Assembly (NCBI GenBank): GCA_017651345.1
Contig: JAGCDD010000079.1
Location: 1 to 34,760 of the forward strand
Origin: Bacteroidales bacterium
GTDB lineage: Bacteria > Bacteroidota > Bacteroidia > Bacteroidales > UBA3824
DNA length: 34,760 nucleotides
Direction of reading: 5' to 3'
The notes beneath the pieces are model-generated. The model did no database searches. It was given only the letters and a program-made list of their open reading frames with translations, and was not told where the DNA came from. Numbering within the stretch: position 1 is the first letter of the stretch; every line of letters begins with the position of its first letter. Positions 8,625 through 15,852 of the stretch are shown piece after piece. The translations under genes were made by a program, and so were the position numbers.

Positions 8625-9260
8625 TTAGATTGAAATGTCTACGCTGTCGTCGTCCTGAGTTTTTTTGCCCTGATTGTTGCAATAGATACAAACCGGCATC
8701 GACGATGGATAAACCTCACCGCAGTAGGGACATACGGTTAATTTACCCTTAGTCTTAGGCGGTGTGGGCGGTGCAGGTGGTGTGGGCGGCGGCGGTGTCG
8801 GCTGCGAAACAGGCGGTGTAACAGTTTTGGGCTGTGCAGGCTGAGGTGCCGACTGCGCAACTGGCTGAGCGTTGCTTGGATACATATCGTAATAAGTGCG
8901 CTGCGATTTCCATCCCGAAACGGTGAGAAACCTATCTTGATAACTTTCGCCACGTGCAAGGCAGTATCTACCAACGGGTTGACCTTCGTAAGAGGTAGAT
9001 TTTTGCTTAGATTTGCCGAGCGAAAGGGTTAGTCCCGAACTTTTTTGGATAACGGGGCGCAACTGCAATAAATCGAGGATGTAAGTTTGTTCGTCGTTGG
9101 CAGAGTTGAACCTTACAAACACATTGTACACTGGTGGTGTACCGGCTTGCAGTTGGTTGATCTGCGAAGTGCTGATAGTAAATTTGGCAACAGTGCCGTC
9201 GGGTGCGGGTACAAATATGTGTAGCCCAGCATTATTTTGTTCCCATTTTAATGAATCCAT
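8625..9260 (-). CDS. Small protein with proline-rich linker and C-terminal zinc ribbon
   Basis: 211 residues and three parts. Residues 1 to about 125 form a beta-rich domain with no family I know. A linker of about 50 residues is almost only Pro, Thr, Gln, Ala and Ser (PPPPTPPAPPTPP). The C-terminus has a C-x2-C-x10-C-x2-C zinc ribbon (CPYCGEVYPSSMPVCIYC), followed by an acidic tail. It is the first gene of the four-gene operon and directly follows a good promoter. A zinc ribbon on a flexible arm fits an adaptor or docking role for the SrfB/SrfC partners, but this is inference. The proline tract runs on cleanly in this frame, and the overlapping Arg/His-rich frame is a shadow. Confidence 0.85.
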   Translation of the reverse strand: MDSLKWEQNNAGLHIFVPAPDGTVAKFTISTSQINQLQAGTPPVYNVFVRFNSANDEQTYILDLLQLRPVIQKSSGLTLSLGKSKQKSTSYEGQPVGRYCLARGESYQDRFLTVSGWKSQRTYYDMYPSNAQPVAQSAPQPAQPKTVTPPVSQPTPPPPTPPAPPTPPKTKGKLTVCPYCGEVYPSSMPVCIYCNNQGKKTQDDDSVDISI

Positions 9261-9309
9261 TATTTCTTCAAAAAAATATTATCTCTTTTAACGTTAAAAT
9301 CTGTGTTAA

Positions 9310-9341
9310 CAAATATAAGGTAGATTTTTAACAAAGTCAAG
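9310..9341 (-). promoter_or_regulatory. Promoter of the SrfB/SrfC operon
   Basis: On the minus strand: CTTG at 9341-9338 (TTG core of the -33 box), a 20-base spacer, and TATATTTG at 9317-9310, a full match to TAnnTTTG. The start codon of the first gene is about 50 bases downstream. No other candidate is visible in the 173-base gap before the AbiE genes. Confidence 0.6.
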
Positions 9342-9433
9342 GGGAAACGAGAATTTTTTTTGAAAAAAATGAATTTTACTCCTAAACTTCCATTTTCGAC
9401 CCCAAAAAACTACCACAGCCGGATGGAATGATA

Positions 9434-10219
9434 TTATTCAAGATTCTCTACAAATTTACCAAACCCTAAAATTCTTTCGGCGTTTTCTTCTTTAAATAAA
9501 AGGTGTATAAAATCTTGTTTTTTGATATTTAAATCCACTTTCAAAAGCGTTGCAAATATAGCCGACTTTAATTCTTGTAGGTTTGCAATATGCTGTTTTT
9601 CAACAAGATATTCGTAATTAGGTTTGGTTTTAGACAATAGAAAAATGCTGTCGTAAAAATCACGTCCCTTTTGACGAGATATCAGTGCCGATAGTTTCAT
9701 AGAGCAAAGAACATCGTCGGGTGGGGTCTGCACATCAAAAAAGAAGCCCATTCTGCTGATATTCACTATTTTGGGCTGATATTGAAAACCTTGGTCTTGT
9801 GATTCAATTTTTACAAGAAAACGCTCTTCGCGATGACCTGTTAACCCAAGGTCGAAAAGCATTTGTGGAAAATACAAGTTGCGTCGGAATGCCGTAAGGT
9901 TGGAGTTGACCTTGTCGCGTGTTTCTACATTGATGCCATTTTTTTGTAATTCGTGTATAATATTATCGGTCAATAACATAAAGTCATTTTCGGAGAGGTT
10001 TTTGCAATCAAAGTCTAAATCTTCTGAAAAACGGTCGATACCTTGCACAAGTCGCAAATTAGTACCGCCAATAAACGACAGATTTTCAGCGTATTTGGTA
10101 GACGTAATATAATCAAGAATCATAAGTTGTATGTATTCTTTGAGCATATATCTATCGAAACGCTTATTGTTGGCAATTGTTGGTGAGAAAAAACTGCGTA
10201 TGTATTCTAAATCAATCAT
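9434..10219 (-). CDS. AbiEii/AbiGii-family nucleotidyltransferase toxin
   Basis: 261 residues. Members of this family are the toxins of type IV-like abortive-infection systems and block growth by nucleotidyl transfer to cellular RNA. The Pol-beta-like signature is complete: GGTNLRLV at 51-58 and RFSEDLDFD at 63-71, with the metal-binding pair D67/D69. A later Lys plus RQKGRDFYD motif matches the conserved third motif of the family. The ATG at 10219-10217 overlaps the stop of the antitoxin gene by four bases (ATGA), the usual layout. The coding sequence is visibly AT-richer than tig/clpP on one side and the SrfB/SrfC genes on the other, which agrees with acquisition by transfer. No frameshift or missing key residue was seen, so the system may be active. 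Confidence 0.9.
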   Translation of the reverse strand: MIDLEYIRSFFSPTIANNKRFDRYMLKEYIQLMILDYITSTKYAENLSFIGGTNLRLVQGIDRFSEDLDFDCKNLSENDFMLLTDNIIHELQKNGINVETRDKVNSNLTAFRRNLYFPQMLFDLGLTGHREERFLVKIESQDQGFQYQPKIVNISRMGFFFDVQTPPDDVLCSMKLSALISRQKGRDFYDSIFLLSKTKPNYEYLVEKQHIANLQELKSAIFATLLKVDLNIKKQDFIHLLFKEENAERILGFGKFVENLE

Positions 10220-10833
10220 ATATCATAAACTTTAAGCATTGTTTTTACTCTATTTTCTAATGACTTATTTTTAAAACGGGCGAGATAGTTTTGCAAACGG
10301 AGGCGGTTGAGGTCTTCTTGCATAAAATAGTCGTCGAACCGCAAATCCAATAAATCTTGTTCGGTATTGTAAAATGGATGAAGATATAGCAAGTCGAGAA
10401 TAGCCTTTTCTGGGGTGGCAAAAAGCATAGCACGGCCATCTGACATTATTTTAGGTTCGTATCCAAAAAACAAATCACGTTTTATAGTCTGATAGGTGTA
10501 TGTACCAAAATCGTTGGCAAACTTATTGGTTTTAAGTGTGGTAACACTGGTAATAGAAAAAACCTCTTCGGGAATTATGCCATAAAACGATAAGGCAGAA
10601 TGGATGCTGATATAAGAGGGACTATAAATCTTATTAGCCACATAACGCGCAAAATCAGACACTTGCTTATATTCGGGGAAGGCATAATACTCGTTTTTGA
10701 GTTTCAAGAGCAACCCTTTTGCGCACCACCGAGTAAGATTGTTGCGGTCGAATCCGTGCTCCCAAATCAATACTTGGTTGATGTGGAAACATCCCAAATG
10801 ATACATCCGATTTCTAAATGTCAGAAAGTCCAT
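10216..10833 (-). CDS. AbiEi-type antitoxin and transcriptional regulator
   Basis: 205 residues. AbiEi proteins neutralise the paired toxin and repress their own operon through an N-terminal winged-helix domain. Here residues 1-50 fit such a domain, with a GFDRNNLTRWCAKGLL helix followed by a wing (KLKNEYYAF). The middle has SYISIHSALSFYGIIPE, a conserved segment of the family, and LFATPEKAILDLLYLHP matches its ATPEKAL-type core motif. It is the first gene of the pair, with a four-base overlap to the toxin gene. A perfect 10-bp inverted repeat flanks the promoter -7 box, a likely binding site for this protein. Family assignment is by motifs and by the partner gene. Confidence 0.87.
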   Translation of the reverse strand: MDFLTFRNRMYHLGCFHINQVLIWEHGFDRNNLTRWCAKGLLLKLKNEYYAFPEYKQVSDFARYVANKIYSPSYISIHSALSFYGIIPEEVFSITSVTTLKTNKFANDFGTYTYQTIKRDLFFGYEPKIMSDGRAMLFATPEKAILDLLYLHPFYNTEQDLLDLRFDDYFMQEDLNRLRLQNYLARFKNKSLENRVKTMLKVYDI

Positions 10834-10842
10834 TTAATTTTT

Positions 10843-10880
10843 ATTTCTAAAACTCTGCAAATTTAGTGATTTTTAGAAAT
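10843..10880 (-). promoter_or_regulatory. Inverted-repeat operator of the AbiE operon
   Basis: ATTTCTAAAA at 10843-10852 and TTTTAGAAAT at 10871-10880 form a perfect 10-bp inverted repeat with an 18-base gap. The arms bracket the -7 box at 10858-10865. A third, nearly identical half-site (ATTTCTAAA) lies at 10810-10818 inside the first codons of the antitoxin gene. AbiEi proteins are known to bind inverted repeats at their own promoter, so negative autoregulation is likely. Confidence 0.6.
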
Positions 10881-10888
10881 AAAACAAA
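10858..10888 (-). promoter_or_regulatory. Promoter of the AbiE operon
   Basis: On the minus strand: TTTG at 10888-10885, a 19-base spacer, and TAAATTTG at 10865-10858. Both boxes match the Bacteroidota consensus fully, with normal spacing, about 25 bases before the antitoxin ATG. Confidence 0.75.
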
Positions 10889-10901
10889 TTTTACGCTCAA
10901 T

Positions 10902-10934
10902 AAAAAAAATAACCGCCTCTCCCGAAGCGGTTAT
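10902..10934 (-). terminator. Intrinsic terminator of the tig-clpP-clpP operon
   Basis: Arms 10934-10927 and 10916-10909 pair as ATAACCGC/GCGGTTAT. On the transcribed strand the stem extends inward (CCGCTTC/GAGGCGG with one G-U pair) to a GGGA loop, and a run of eight T follows (10909-10902). It begins 28 bases after the last clpP stop and shields the AbiE promoter from read-through. Confidence 0.9.
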
Positions 10935-10962
10935 CATTTTACTAACAAATATCTTTAAATAC

Positions 10963-11577
10963 TTAGTATTCAAGTTTTTGGGCGATGGAATCTACTATGC
11001 CGTAGGCGAGTGATTCGTTGGCATCCATCCAGTGGTCGTTTTCGATGTCGGCAAGAACCTTTTCGTAGGGCTGACCACAGTTTTTGGAGAGGATTTCAGC
11101 AGTGATTTTCTTGGTTTTGTCGATCTGACGGGCGTGGATTTCAAGATTCGACGCCTTGTCTTGAAAATATCCGCCAATGCTCGGCTGGTGAATCATCACT
11201 TCGGCGTGAGGCATAATTGTGCGGCTGCCTTTTTCGCCGGCTGAAAGAAGTATCGAAGCCATCGACGCGCACAAACCCATACAAACCGTCTTAACAGGCG
11301 ACGAAATGAGTTTCATTGTGTCGAGGATTGCCATTCCTGCTGTTACCGAGCCGCCTGGACTATTGATATAGAATGTAATCGGTTTGCCGGGTTCTTTCAT
11401 ATCAAGATAGAGCAAGCGGTTTACCACCTGCTCGGCGGTGTCGTCCATTACTGCGCCCCAAAGAAAAATGCTGCGTTTTTCGAGGAACTTTTTGTTGAAA
11501 TCTATCGACGATAGTCCGCTCATTAACTTGTCTAAGCCGTTTGACTGCGGTACGTCTTCTTCTTCTAATCTGTACAT
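10963..11577 (-). CDS. clpP: ClpP-type serine protease, divergent second copy
   Basis: 204 residues from the ATG at 11577. A TTG at 11586 would add three residues (MLK), but the ATG gives the more natural start, 18 bases after the previous stop. The catalytic triad is intact: S105 in GLCASMAS, H130 in MIHQPS and D181 in ENDHWM. The oxyanion-loop segment SPGGSVTAG at 73-81 is also present. The Ser motif GLCASMAS departs from the standard GMAASMG, and the N-terminus lacks the propeptide-like stretch of its neighbour. ClpP forms tetradecameric chambers fed by ClpX/ClpC-type unfoldases; two unlike copies suggest a mixed ring or separate rings. It is the last gene of tig-clpP-clpP and is followed by a strong terminator, with no clpX. 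Confidence 0.93.
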   Translation of the reverse strand: MYRLEEEDVPQSNGLDKLMSGLSSIDFNKKFLEKRSIFLWGAVMDDTAEQVVNRLLYLDMKEPGKPITFYINSPGGSVTAGMAILDTMKLISSPVKTVCMGLCASMASILLSAGEKGSRTIMPHAEVMIHQPSIGGYFQDKASNLEIHARQIDKTKKITAEILSKNCGQPYEKVLADIENDHWMDANESLAYGIVDSIAQKLEY

Positions 11578-11595
11578 TTTTAACAATTTAAACGG

Positions 11596-12273
11596 TTAAA
11601 CAACTTTTTTGTCGCGGAAAACAACTTGGTCGATAAGTCCGTATTCTTTGGCCTCGGCTGCGCTCATCCAAAAATCGCGTTGCGAATCTTGGGCTATTTT
11701 TTCAACCGACTGTCCAGTGTGTTCGGAGAGAATTTCGTAAAGGTCGTTTTTAGCCTTAATTATCTCGTTGACAGCGATTTGAATATCCGAAGCCTGACCG
11801 CCGGTGTATCCTGCGGGCTGGTGAATCATCATACGCGAATGTTTGAGTGCGTAGCGTTTGCCCTGAGTGCCGGCTGCGAGCAATACCGCTCCCATCGACG
11901 CTGCCATTCCTGTACAGGTGCAGGCAATGTTGCACGAGATATACTGCATTGTGTCGTACACACCGAGACCGCCGTAAACCGAGCCGCCCGGAGTGTTGAA
12001 ATATATCTGAATGTCTTTCGACGGGTCGGTGCTCTCCAAAAAGAGCAACTGAGCCTGAATTACGTTAGCCACTTGGTCGGAAATCTCAGTGCCGATAAAT
12101 ATGATTCGGTCGGCAATGAGGCGCGAGAATACGTCAACCTCACGGAAGGGCACATCGCGCTCCTCGATAACCGAGCGAGTCATATTTGAGATGTGTCCGG
12201 CGTATTGGTCGAGCATATTGCCGCTGATTCCACGGCTGTGAACGGCGTATTTTCTAAAATCGTTGTTGTTCAT
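11596..12273 (-). CDS. clpP: ATP-dependent Clp protease proteolytic subunit ClpP
   Basis: 225 residues with an intact triad: S126 in TGMAASMGA, H151 in MIHQPAG and D200 in SQRDFWMS. NTPGGSVYGG and YGLIDQV are family landmarks. The first 30 residues form an N-terminal extension that may be a propeptide removed by self-cleavage. This copy is closer to the textbook ClpP than the next gene downstream. Its ATG (12273-12271) shares a base with the tig stop (TAATG), so translation is coupled to trigger factor. Role: the proteolytic chamber in cytosolic protein quality control, working with an AAA+ unfoldase encoded elsewhere. Confidence 0.96.
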   Translation of the reverse strand: MNNNDFRKYAVHSRGISGNMLDQYAGHISNMTRSVIEERDVPFREVDVFSRLIADRIIFIGTEISDQVANVIQAQLLFLESTDPSKDIQIYFNTPGGSVYGGLGVYDTMQYISCNIACTCTGMAASMGAVLLAAGTQGKRYALKHSRMMIHQPAGYTGGQASDIQIAVNEIIKAKNDLYEILSEHTGQSVEKIAQDSQRDFWMSAAEAKEYGLIDQVVFRDKKVV

Positions 12274-13640
12274 TATTTCTCTGATTCAAAGAGTTTTACA
12301 AAATCATCGTAAGAAATATCCTTGCTGTTGAGGGTGGCTTTCTCTTTGATGATTTTTGTAAGTTTGTTGTTGATAACGATGGGACGTATGCGGCGACGCT
12401 CCTCGTCTTTTGCAAGGCGTTCTTTGGCGTAAGAGTCGAGCATATCGTCGGATATAGATCCAAGAGGAAGTCCGTAACGTGCAAACTCGGCTTTCATAAC
12501 TTCTTTTTCCTCAGCGAGTTCGTCGTCTTCGGTGATTTCAATCTTGTTGTCTTTTACAAGGTGGTTTTCGATAAGGTTCCACTTGATGTCCTCTTCCATA
12601 GAGGGGAACGATGTTTCAAGTTTCTCTTTGTCGAAATCTTTGTATTGTTCGAGGCTGAGAAGCCAACGTTTCATAAATTCCATTGGTACAGCAAAATCGG
12701 CTTTTTTCAAGAGTTCGGCTTTGGCGTCGATAAACAGACGGTAGTCAGACTCGTTTTCGTAGTTGGCTTTGTATTGCGAGATGATTTCGGCACGCATTTC
12801 TTCTTCGTTGTGAACTTTGTCTTTGCCGAAGAAACGGTCGAAAACTTCTTGATTGAGTTCGCCAGGAACAAATGTAAGTATCTCGTTGATAGAGAATGCA
12901 AAGTTGGCGTTTACGGTGTTGAAGTCGAGCATATTGTTGTTGAGGATAGCCTTAGCCTCGGCTTCGTTGGGGAATACTTGTTTGAGGTCGAAACAGATTT
13001 TGTCGCCAACCTTTTTGCCGATAAATTTGGCACGCTCTTTTTCGTCTTTTACATTAGAAACAAGCATCGAGGTGGTGTTGCTGAGACCTTCGGCAAGTTT
13101 TTCGCCGTTTTCGTCCACTTGGAAAACTTCGCCTTTGAGAATTGACTTTTCTTCTGAAATTTCGGCAGGTTCGTTTTTGCCAGCGGCGTTTTTGTAGTTT
13201 TCAAATGTGGTGTCAACGTTTTTGTCGTCAACGGTGATGTTGTATTTAGGAACGCTCAATGCATTGTCGATAGCAATCTGGAATTGAGGAGCAAGGGCGA
13301 TGTCGAAAGTGAAAGTAAAATCGGTGTCCTTCTCAAAGTTGCCTTCGGGTTTTTCGGTAAGGCTGGGAAGGGGTTCGCCCATATAGTCGATATTATTGTC
13401 TTTAAGATAGTCGAAAAGACCTTTGCTGAGGGTTTTGTTGATCTCCTCGGCTTTAACGGGAACTTCGTATTTCATTTTGATAAGATTCATCGGCACGTTG
13501 CCCGGACGGAAACCCGGAAGAGCAGCCTTCTTGCGATAATCTTTCAATGTTTTGTCTACGTTAGGTTGATAGTCGTCTTTTACAAGACTTACTTTGATAG
13601 TTGCGTTGAGGTCGTCAACTTTGTTAAATTTAATATCCAT
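12273..13640 (-). CDS. tig: Trigger factor, ribosome-bound chaperone
   Basis: 455 residues from the ATG at 13640 (MDIKFNKVDDL). A TTG at 13664 in frame would add eight residues, but trigger factors normally open with this short strand, so the ATG is preferred. The ribosome-binding signature is GFRPGNVP at 43-50, with Asn where most family members have Lys. The middle section is in the position of the FKBP-like PPIase domain but is poorly conserved, as is common in Bacteroidota. The C-terminal half is helical and charged, as expected for the substrate-binding arms. It is the first gene of the tig-clpP-clpP operon, pairing nascent-chain folding with proteolysis. No clear promoter is visible between it and the tRNA terminator; a TTTTG-containing T-rich stretch near 13663 is a weak candidate. 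Confidence 0.96.
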   Translation of the reverse strand: MDIKFNKVDDLNATIKVSLVKDDYQPNVDKTLKDYRKKAALPGFRPGNVPMNLIKMKYEVPVKAEEINKTLSKGLFDYLKDNNIDYMGEPLPSLTEKPEGNFEKDTDFTFTFDIALAPQFQIAIDNALSVPKYNITVDDKNVDTTFENYKNAAGKNEPAEISEEKSILKGEVFQVDENGEKLAEGLSNTTSMLVSNVKDEKERAKFIGKKVGDKICFDLKQVFPNEAEAKAILNNNMLDFNTVNANFAFSINEILTFVPGELNQEVFDRFFGKDKVHNEEEMRAEIISQYKANYENESDYRLFIDAKAELLKKADFAVPMEFMKRWLLSLEQYKDFDKEKLETSFPSMEEDIKWNLIENHLVKDNKIEITEDDELAEEKEVMKAEFARYGLPLGSISDDMLDSYAKERLAKDEERRRIRPIVINNKLTKIIKEKATLNSKDISYDDFVKLFESEK

Positions 13641-13693
13641 TTTGTATGATGTTTCTACGGGCAAAATTCCCTGTTAAATAATTAATTACTAAT

Positions 13694-13725
13694 AAAAACG
13701 CCGACAAATTTTAGTTTCGTCGGCG
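13694..13725 (-). terminator. Intrinsic terminator downstream of tRNA-Leu
   Basis: A perfect 7-bp stem (13725-13719 with 13705-13699, CGCCGAC/GTCGGCG) with a 13-base loop is followed on the minus strand by five T (13698-13694). It lies between the tRNA and tig, so it probably ends the tRNA transcript and separates it from the tig operon. Confidence 0.75.
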
Positions 13726-13735
13726 GTTTGAATTG

Positions 13736-13817
13736 TACGGGTGAAGGGACTCGAACCCCCACGCCGTGAGGCATTAGATCCTAAGTCTAACGCGGCTACC
13801 AATTACGCCACACCCGC
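13736..13817 (-). tRNA. tRNA-Leu, anticodon UAG (reads CUA/CUN)
   Basis: 82 nt that fold as a class II tRNA. The acceptor stem is GCGGGTG paired with CACCCGT (a G-U pair at the end), with discriminator A. The D arm closes with GCG/CGC and contains GG in the loop. The anticodon arm is TTAGA-CTTAGGA-TCTAA with TAG at the anticodon. A long variable arm (GCC...GGC) follows, then a T arm with the loop TTCGAGT. The 3' CCA is not encoded (CAA follows the discriminator), so it must be added afterwards. A separate promoter lies directly upstream. Confidence 0.96.
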
Positions 13818-13831
13818 TTGGAAATTTCGCG

Positions 13832-13864
13832 CAAATTTAAAAGTATTTTTGCGTAAATCCCAAA
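13832..13864 (-). promoter_or_regulatory. Promoter of tRNA-Leu
   Basis: On the minus strand: TTTG at 13864-13861, a 21-base spacer and TAAATTTG at 13839-13832. Both boxes match the Bacteroidota consensus, ending 14 bases before the mature tRNA 5' end. Confidence 0.7.
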
Positions 13865-13919
13865 AAGTTTTTGTATTTTTTGTTAAAAATTATCGTTACC
13901 CAATGTAAGTGGCGTATTA

Positions 13920-14552
13920 TTAAAATCTTACACCTACACCAAACATAATATCGGCGGCGCGATAACCTTCGTCGTTTACGTCGTCTTTAAGTTTGTTTTT
14001 GTGGTTTGAATAACGGATAAATAGGTTGAGATTATCGGCGAGCAAGCATCCTGCCTGAATTTCAAAGAGAAACGAGGGTTTGTACTTGACTGTCTGACGG
14101 CGGAATTTTGTGATTTCATCCTCTAACCACGGCTCGGCTTTAACGTAATCTTTGGTGTAGATGGTCTTTTGACGTCCGCCTACAAACATACCAAAGCCCA
14201 ACTGTCCGTAAACCGGAAAATCAATCGGTGCATAGTAACGACCTATTACAGCGGTATTTACGCCACGATATTTTTGTGTAAAGGCGTTGTGGTCGGTGTA
14301 GGGATGTTTCATCTTGAAAGTGGGGCTGTAAGCATTGGCACGGGCACCTACGCCCACCTCCACGCCGTCAGCAACCTCTACAAGGAAGGCAACTCCAGCG
14401 GGAACGAATCCTGTTTGACCGTCGTTTTGAGGAAGGTCGTACGATGTGCGGGCGTATCCAATAAAAGCCTCTGTTTTAAAATCTTGCGCGTTTACCATTG
14501 CGGGAAACAATACTGCAAATATTGCTATATATATAAGGTGTATCTTTTTCAT
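13920..14552 (-). CDS. Outer-membrane beta-barrel protein (porin-like)
   Basis: 210 residues. A Sec signal peptide (MKKIHLIYIAIFAVLF, cut after A22 in MVNA-QDF) is followed by alternating hydrophobic/polar strands rich in Tyr, Gly and Phe (FIGYARTSY, VEVGVGARANAY, YGQLGFGMFVGG, LFIRYSNHKNKL). It ends in MFGVGVRF, a C-terminal strand closing on Phe, the usual beta-signal for outer-membrane insertion. The length suits an eight-stranded barrel. It starts 21 bases after the lipoprotein gene, so the two should be co-transcribed and may work together at the cell surface. Specific function is unknown. I see no strong terminator after it; a T-rich stretch near 13870-13890 could serve. Confidence 0.85.
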   Translation of the reverse strand: MKKIHLIYIAIFAVLFPAMVNAQDFKTEAFIGYARTSYDLPQNDGQTGFVPAGVAFLVEVADGVEVGVGARANAYSPTFKMKHPYTDHNAFTQKYRGVNTAVIGRYYAPIDFPVYGQLGFGMFVGGRQKTIYTKDYVKAEPWLEDEITKFRRQTVKYKPSFLFEIQAGCLLADNLNLFIRYSNHKNKLKDDVNDEGYRAADIMFGVGVRF

Positions 14553-14573
14553 TGCTTTAAAAATTTTTAAGGG

Positions 14574-15629
14574 TTAACGTTGTTGTGTAAGAACAAATTT
14601 GAAACGGATAGATTGCTCGTTGTCAAACTTTGTCGCCTCGTGGGTATAAGTAATTGTGTATGCGGCTGCAACAGAGTTTGAAAAATAATCGAAAAATTCG
14701 CTCAACTTATCGCCACTGCCCGGGAAAATTGCAAATCCGCGACCTGTATGACAAAAACTGCTCAAAGTTTCTGACCCAAGCAATCCGTCGTCGCTGTAAC
14801 CGATGGCAAAAACCGAAATATTGCGGTAGTTGCCTTTGGTGAGTGAATCTAAAACATTAGTTCTGATGCCGCTATTGTCTTCAATAGAACTGTAATCCTC
14901 AGCGCCAAAGTAAACCAAAACCTTAGATGAACTTTTGCCAGTGTTAAGTTCTGTCATAGCCTTGTCGCAAGCGGTAAACATATAACTGTATTGGTCTTTT
15001 TCTTTTGACTTAATGGCATTTACGGCTTCATCGGCAGAACCAAGGGGTATTGCAGAAATATTTGCCACATCGCCTGATGTAAAAGCCACTGTAAATTTGG
15101 CAGCGGGAAATTTGCGACCGATAGTGCGTACAAACGATTCGGCGTTGGATTTAAGGTTGTTGAATTGTTTGTCGAGGTAATTGCTATTATCGATAACAAT
15201 TGCCACATCAAGTTCCTTTAAATCGTTGTAAGTTACGGGGTTTTGACGTTGCGACTGAGGTACCCATTGGTCGCCGCGCATTTCGTCAACGCTTACACTT
15301 TGGATTTTGTAACTGCCGTAATCATCAAAAAAACGCACATTGTCGATGTTGATTTCGGTAGTGTTTGAACTCGAAACCTTGCCGGCAAAAGTTTTGCTAA
15401 AATCAATAATCACATCTTTTGAGGTCATATCCTCATTTAATGCAATTGTGGGCTTGTTGCCATACAAACTGTTGGCATCACCAGTGGTGTCGGGGTTGCT
15501 GTAATTGAGATAGAGGTACGACACGCGCTCGATAGCGTTTCCCTCGATAAAGGTAGAGTCCTCGCAGGCAGAAAATCCCGCAAGGGCAAGCGCGGCAAGG
15601 GCTGCCGGCTTCAAAAATTTTAATTTCAT
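14574..15629 (-). CDS. Lipoprotein with a VWA-like domain and degenerate MIDAS
   Basis: 351 residues. A lipoprotein signal peptide ends in GFSAC with the acylated Cys at 22. The next residues (ED) are acidic, as in Bacteroidota lipoproteins that are moved to the cell surface. Residues 23-135 form a strand-rich domain of no known family. From about 141 (ELDVAIVIDNSNYL) a von Willebrand A-like fold can be followed: a beta strand, then DNSNY at 147-151 where the metal site normally reads DxSxS, later helix/strand alternation with KVLVYFGAED and ISVFAIGYSDD, and a last helix (LSEFFDYFSNSV). The third MIDAS position is Tyr, so metal binding may be weakened. It is the first gene of an operon with the beta-barrel protein. 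A ligand-binding or assembly role at the surface is inference. Confidence 0.85.
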   Translation of the reverse strand: MKLKFLKPAALAALALAGFSACEDSTFIEGNAIERVSYLYLNYSNPDTTGDANSLYGNKPTIALNEDMTSKDVIIDFSKTFAGKVSSSNTTEINIDNVRFFDDYGSYKIQSVSVDEMRGDQWVPQSQRQNPVTYNDLKELDVAIVIDNSNYLDKQFNNLKSNAESFVRTIGRKFPAAKFTVAFTSGDVANISAIPLGSADEAVNAIKSKEKDQYSYMFTACDKAMTELNTGKSSSKVLVYFGAEDYSSIEDNSGIRTNVLDSLTKGNYRNISVFAIGYSDDGLLGSETLSSFCHTGRGFAIFPGSGDKLSEFFDYFSNSVAAAYTITYTHEATKFDNEQSIRFKFVLTQQR

Positions 15630-15668
15630 AGTTGGTCAATTTATTTGTTAAAATCAAAAATTATAACG

Positions 15669-15699
15669 CAAAGATGGATTAATTATTTTTGACATCAAA
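15669..15699 (-). promoter_or_regulatory. Probable promoter of the lipoprotein/beta-barrel operon
   Basis: On the minus strand: TTTG at 15699-15696, a 19-base spacer and CATCTTTG at 15676-15669, one mismatch from TAnnTTTG. It ends 40 bases before the lipoprotein ATG. Confidence 0.5.
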
Positions 15700-15772
15700 G
15701 AGCCAAAATATTAACACTATGTTAAATCGTAAAAAAAACGCGAATAAAAATATTTTTGTAAAAAAAAAATAA

Positions 15773-15780
15773 TAATTTTG
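15773..15780 (+). promoter_or_regulatory. -7 box for fusA
   Basis: TAATTTTG matches the Bacteroidota -7 consensus and is followed by a run of six C. A TTTG at 15755-15758 is only 14 bases upstream, shorter than the usual 19-21, so the -33 element is uncertain. The leader to the fusA ATG is about 70 bases. Confidence 0.5.
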
Positions 15781-15852
15781 CCCCCCGAAAAAGTGTGGTA
15801 TTGCAACAATACCCAACGAAGAACAAATTAATAAAATTAAACATACAACACA

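Noticed and set aside
9340-9433. Terminator for the AbiE operon
   Set aside because: There are T-rich runs (a T8 on the plus strand near 9352, a T6 on the minus strand near 9404), but no GC-rich stem precedes them; only a 3-bp stem can be drawn.
13641-13664. TTG start giving trigger factor eight extra residues
   Set aside because: The ATG at 13640 opens with the usual trigger-factor N-terminal strand; the extra MPVETSYK has no parallel in the family.
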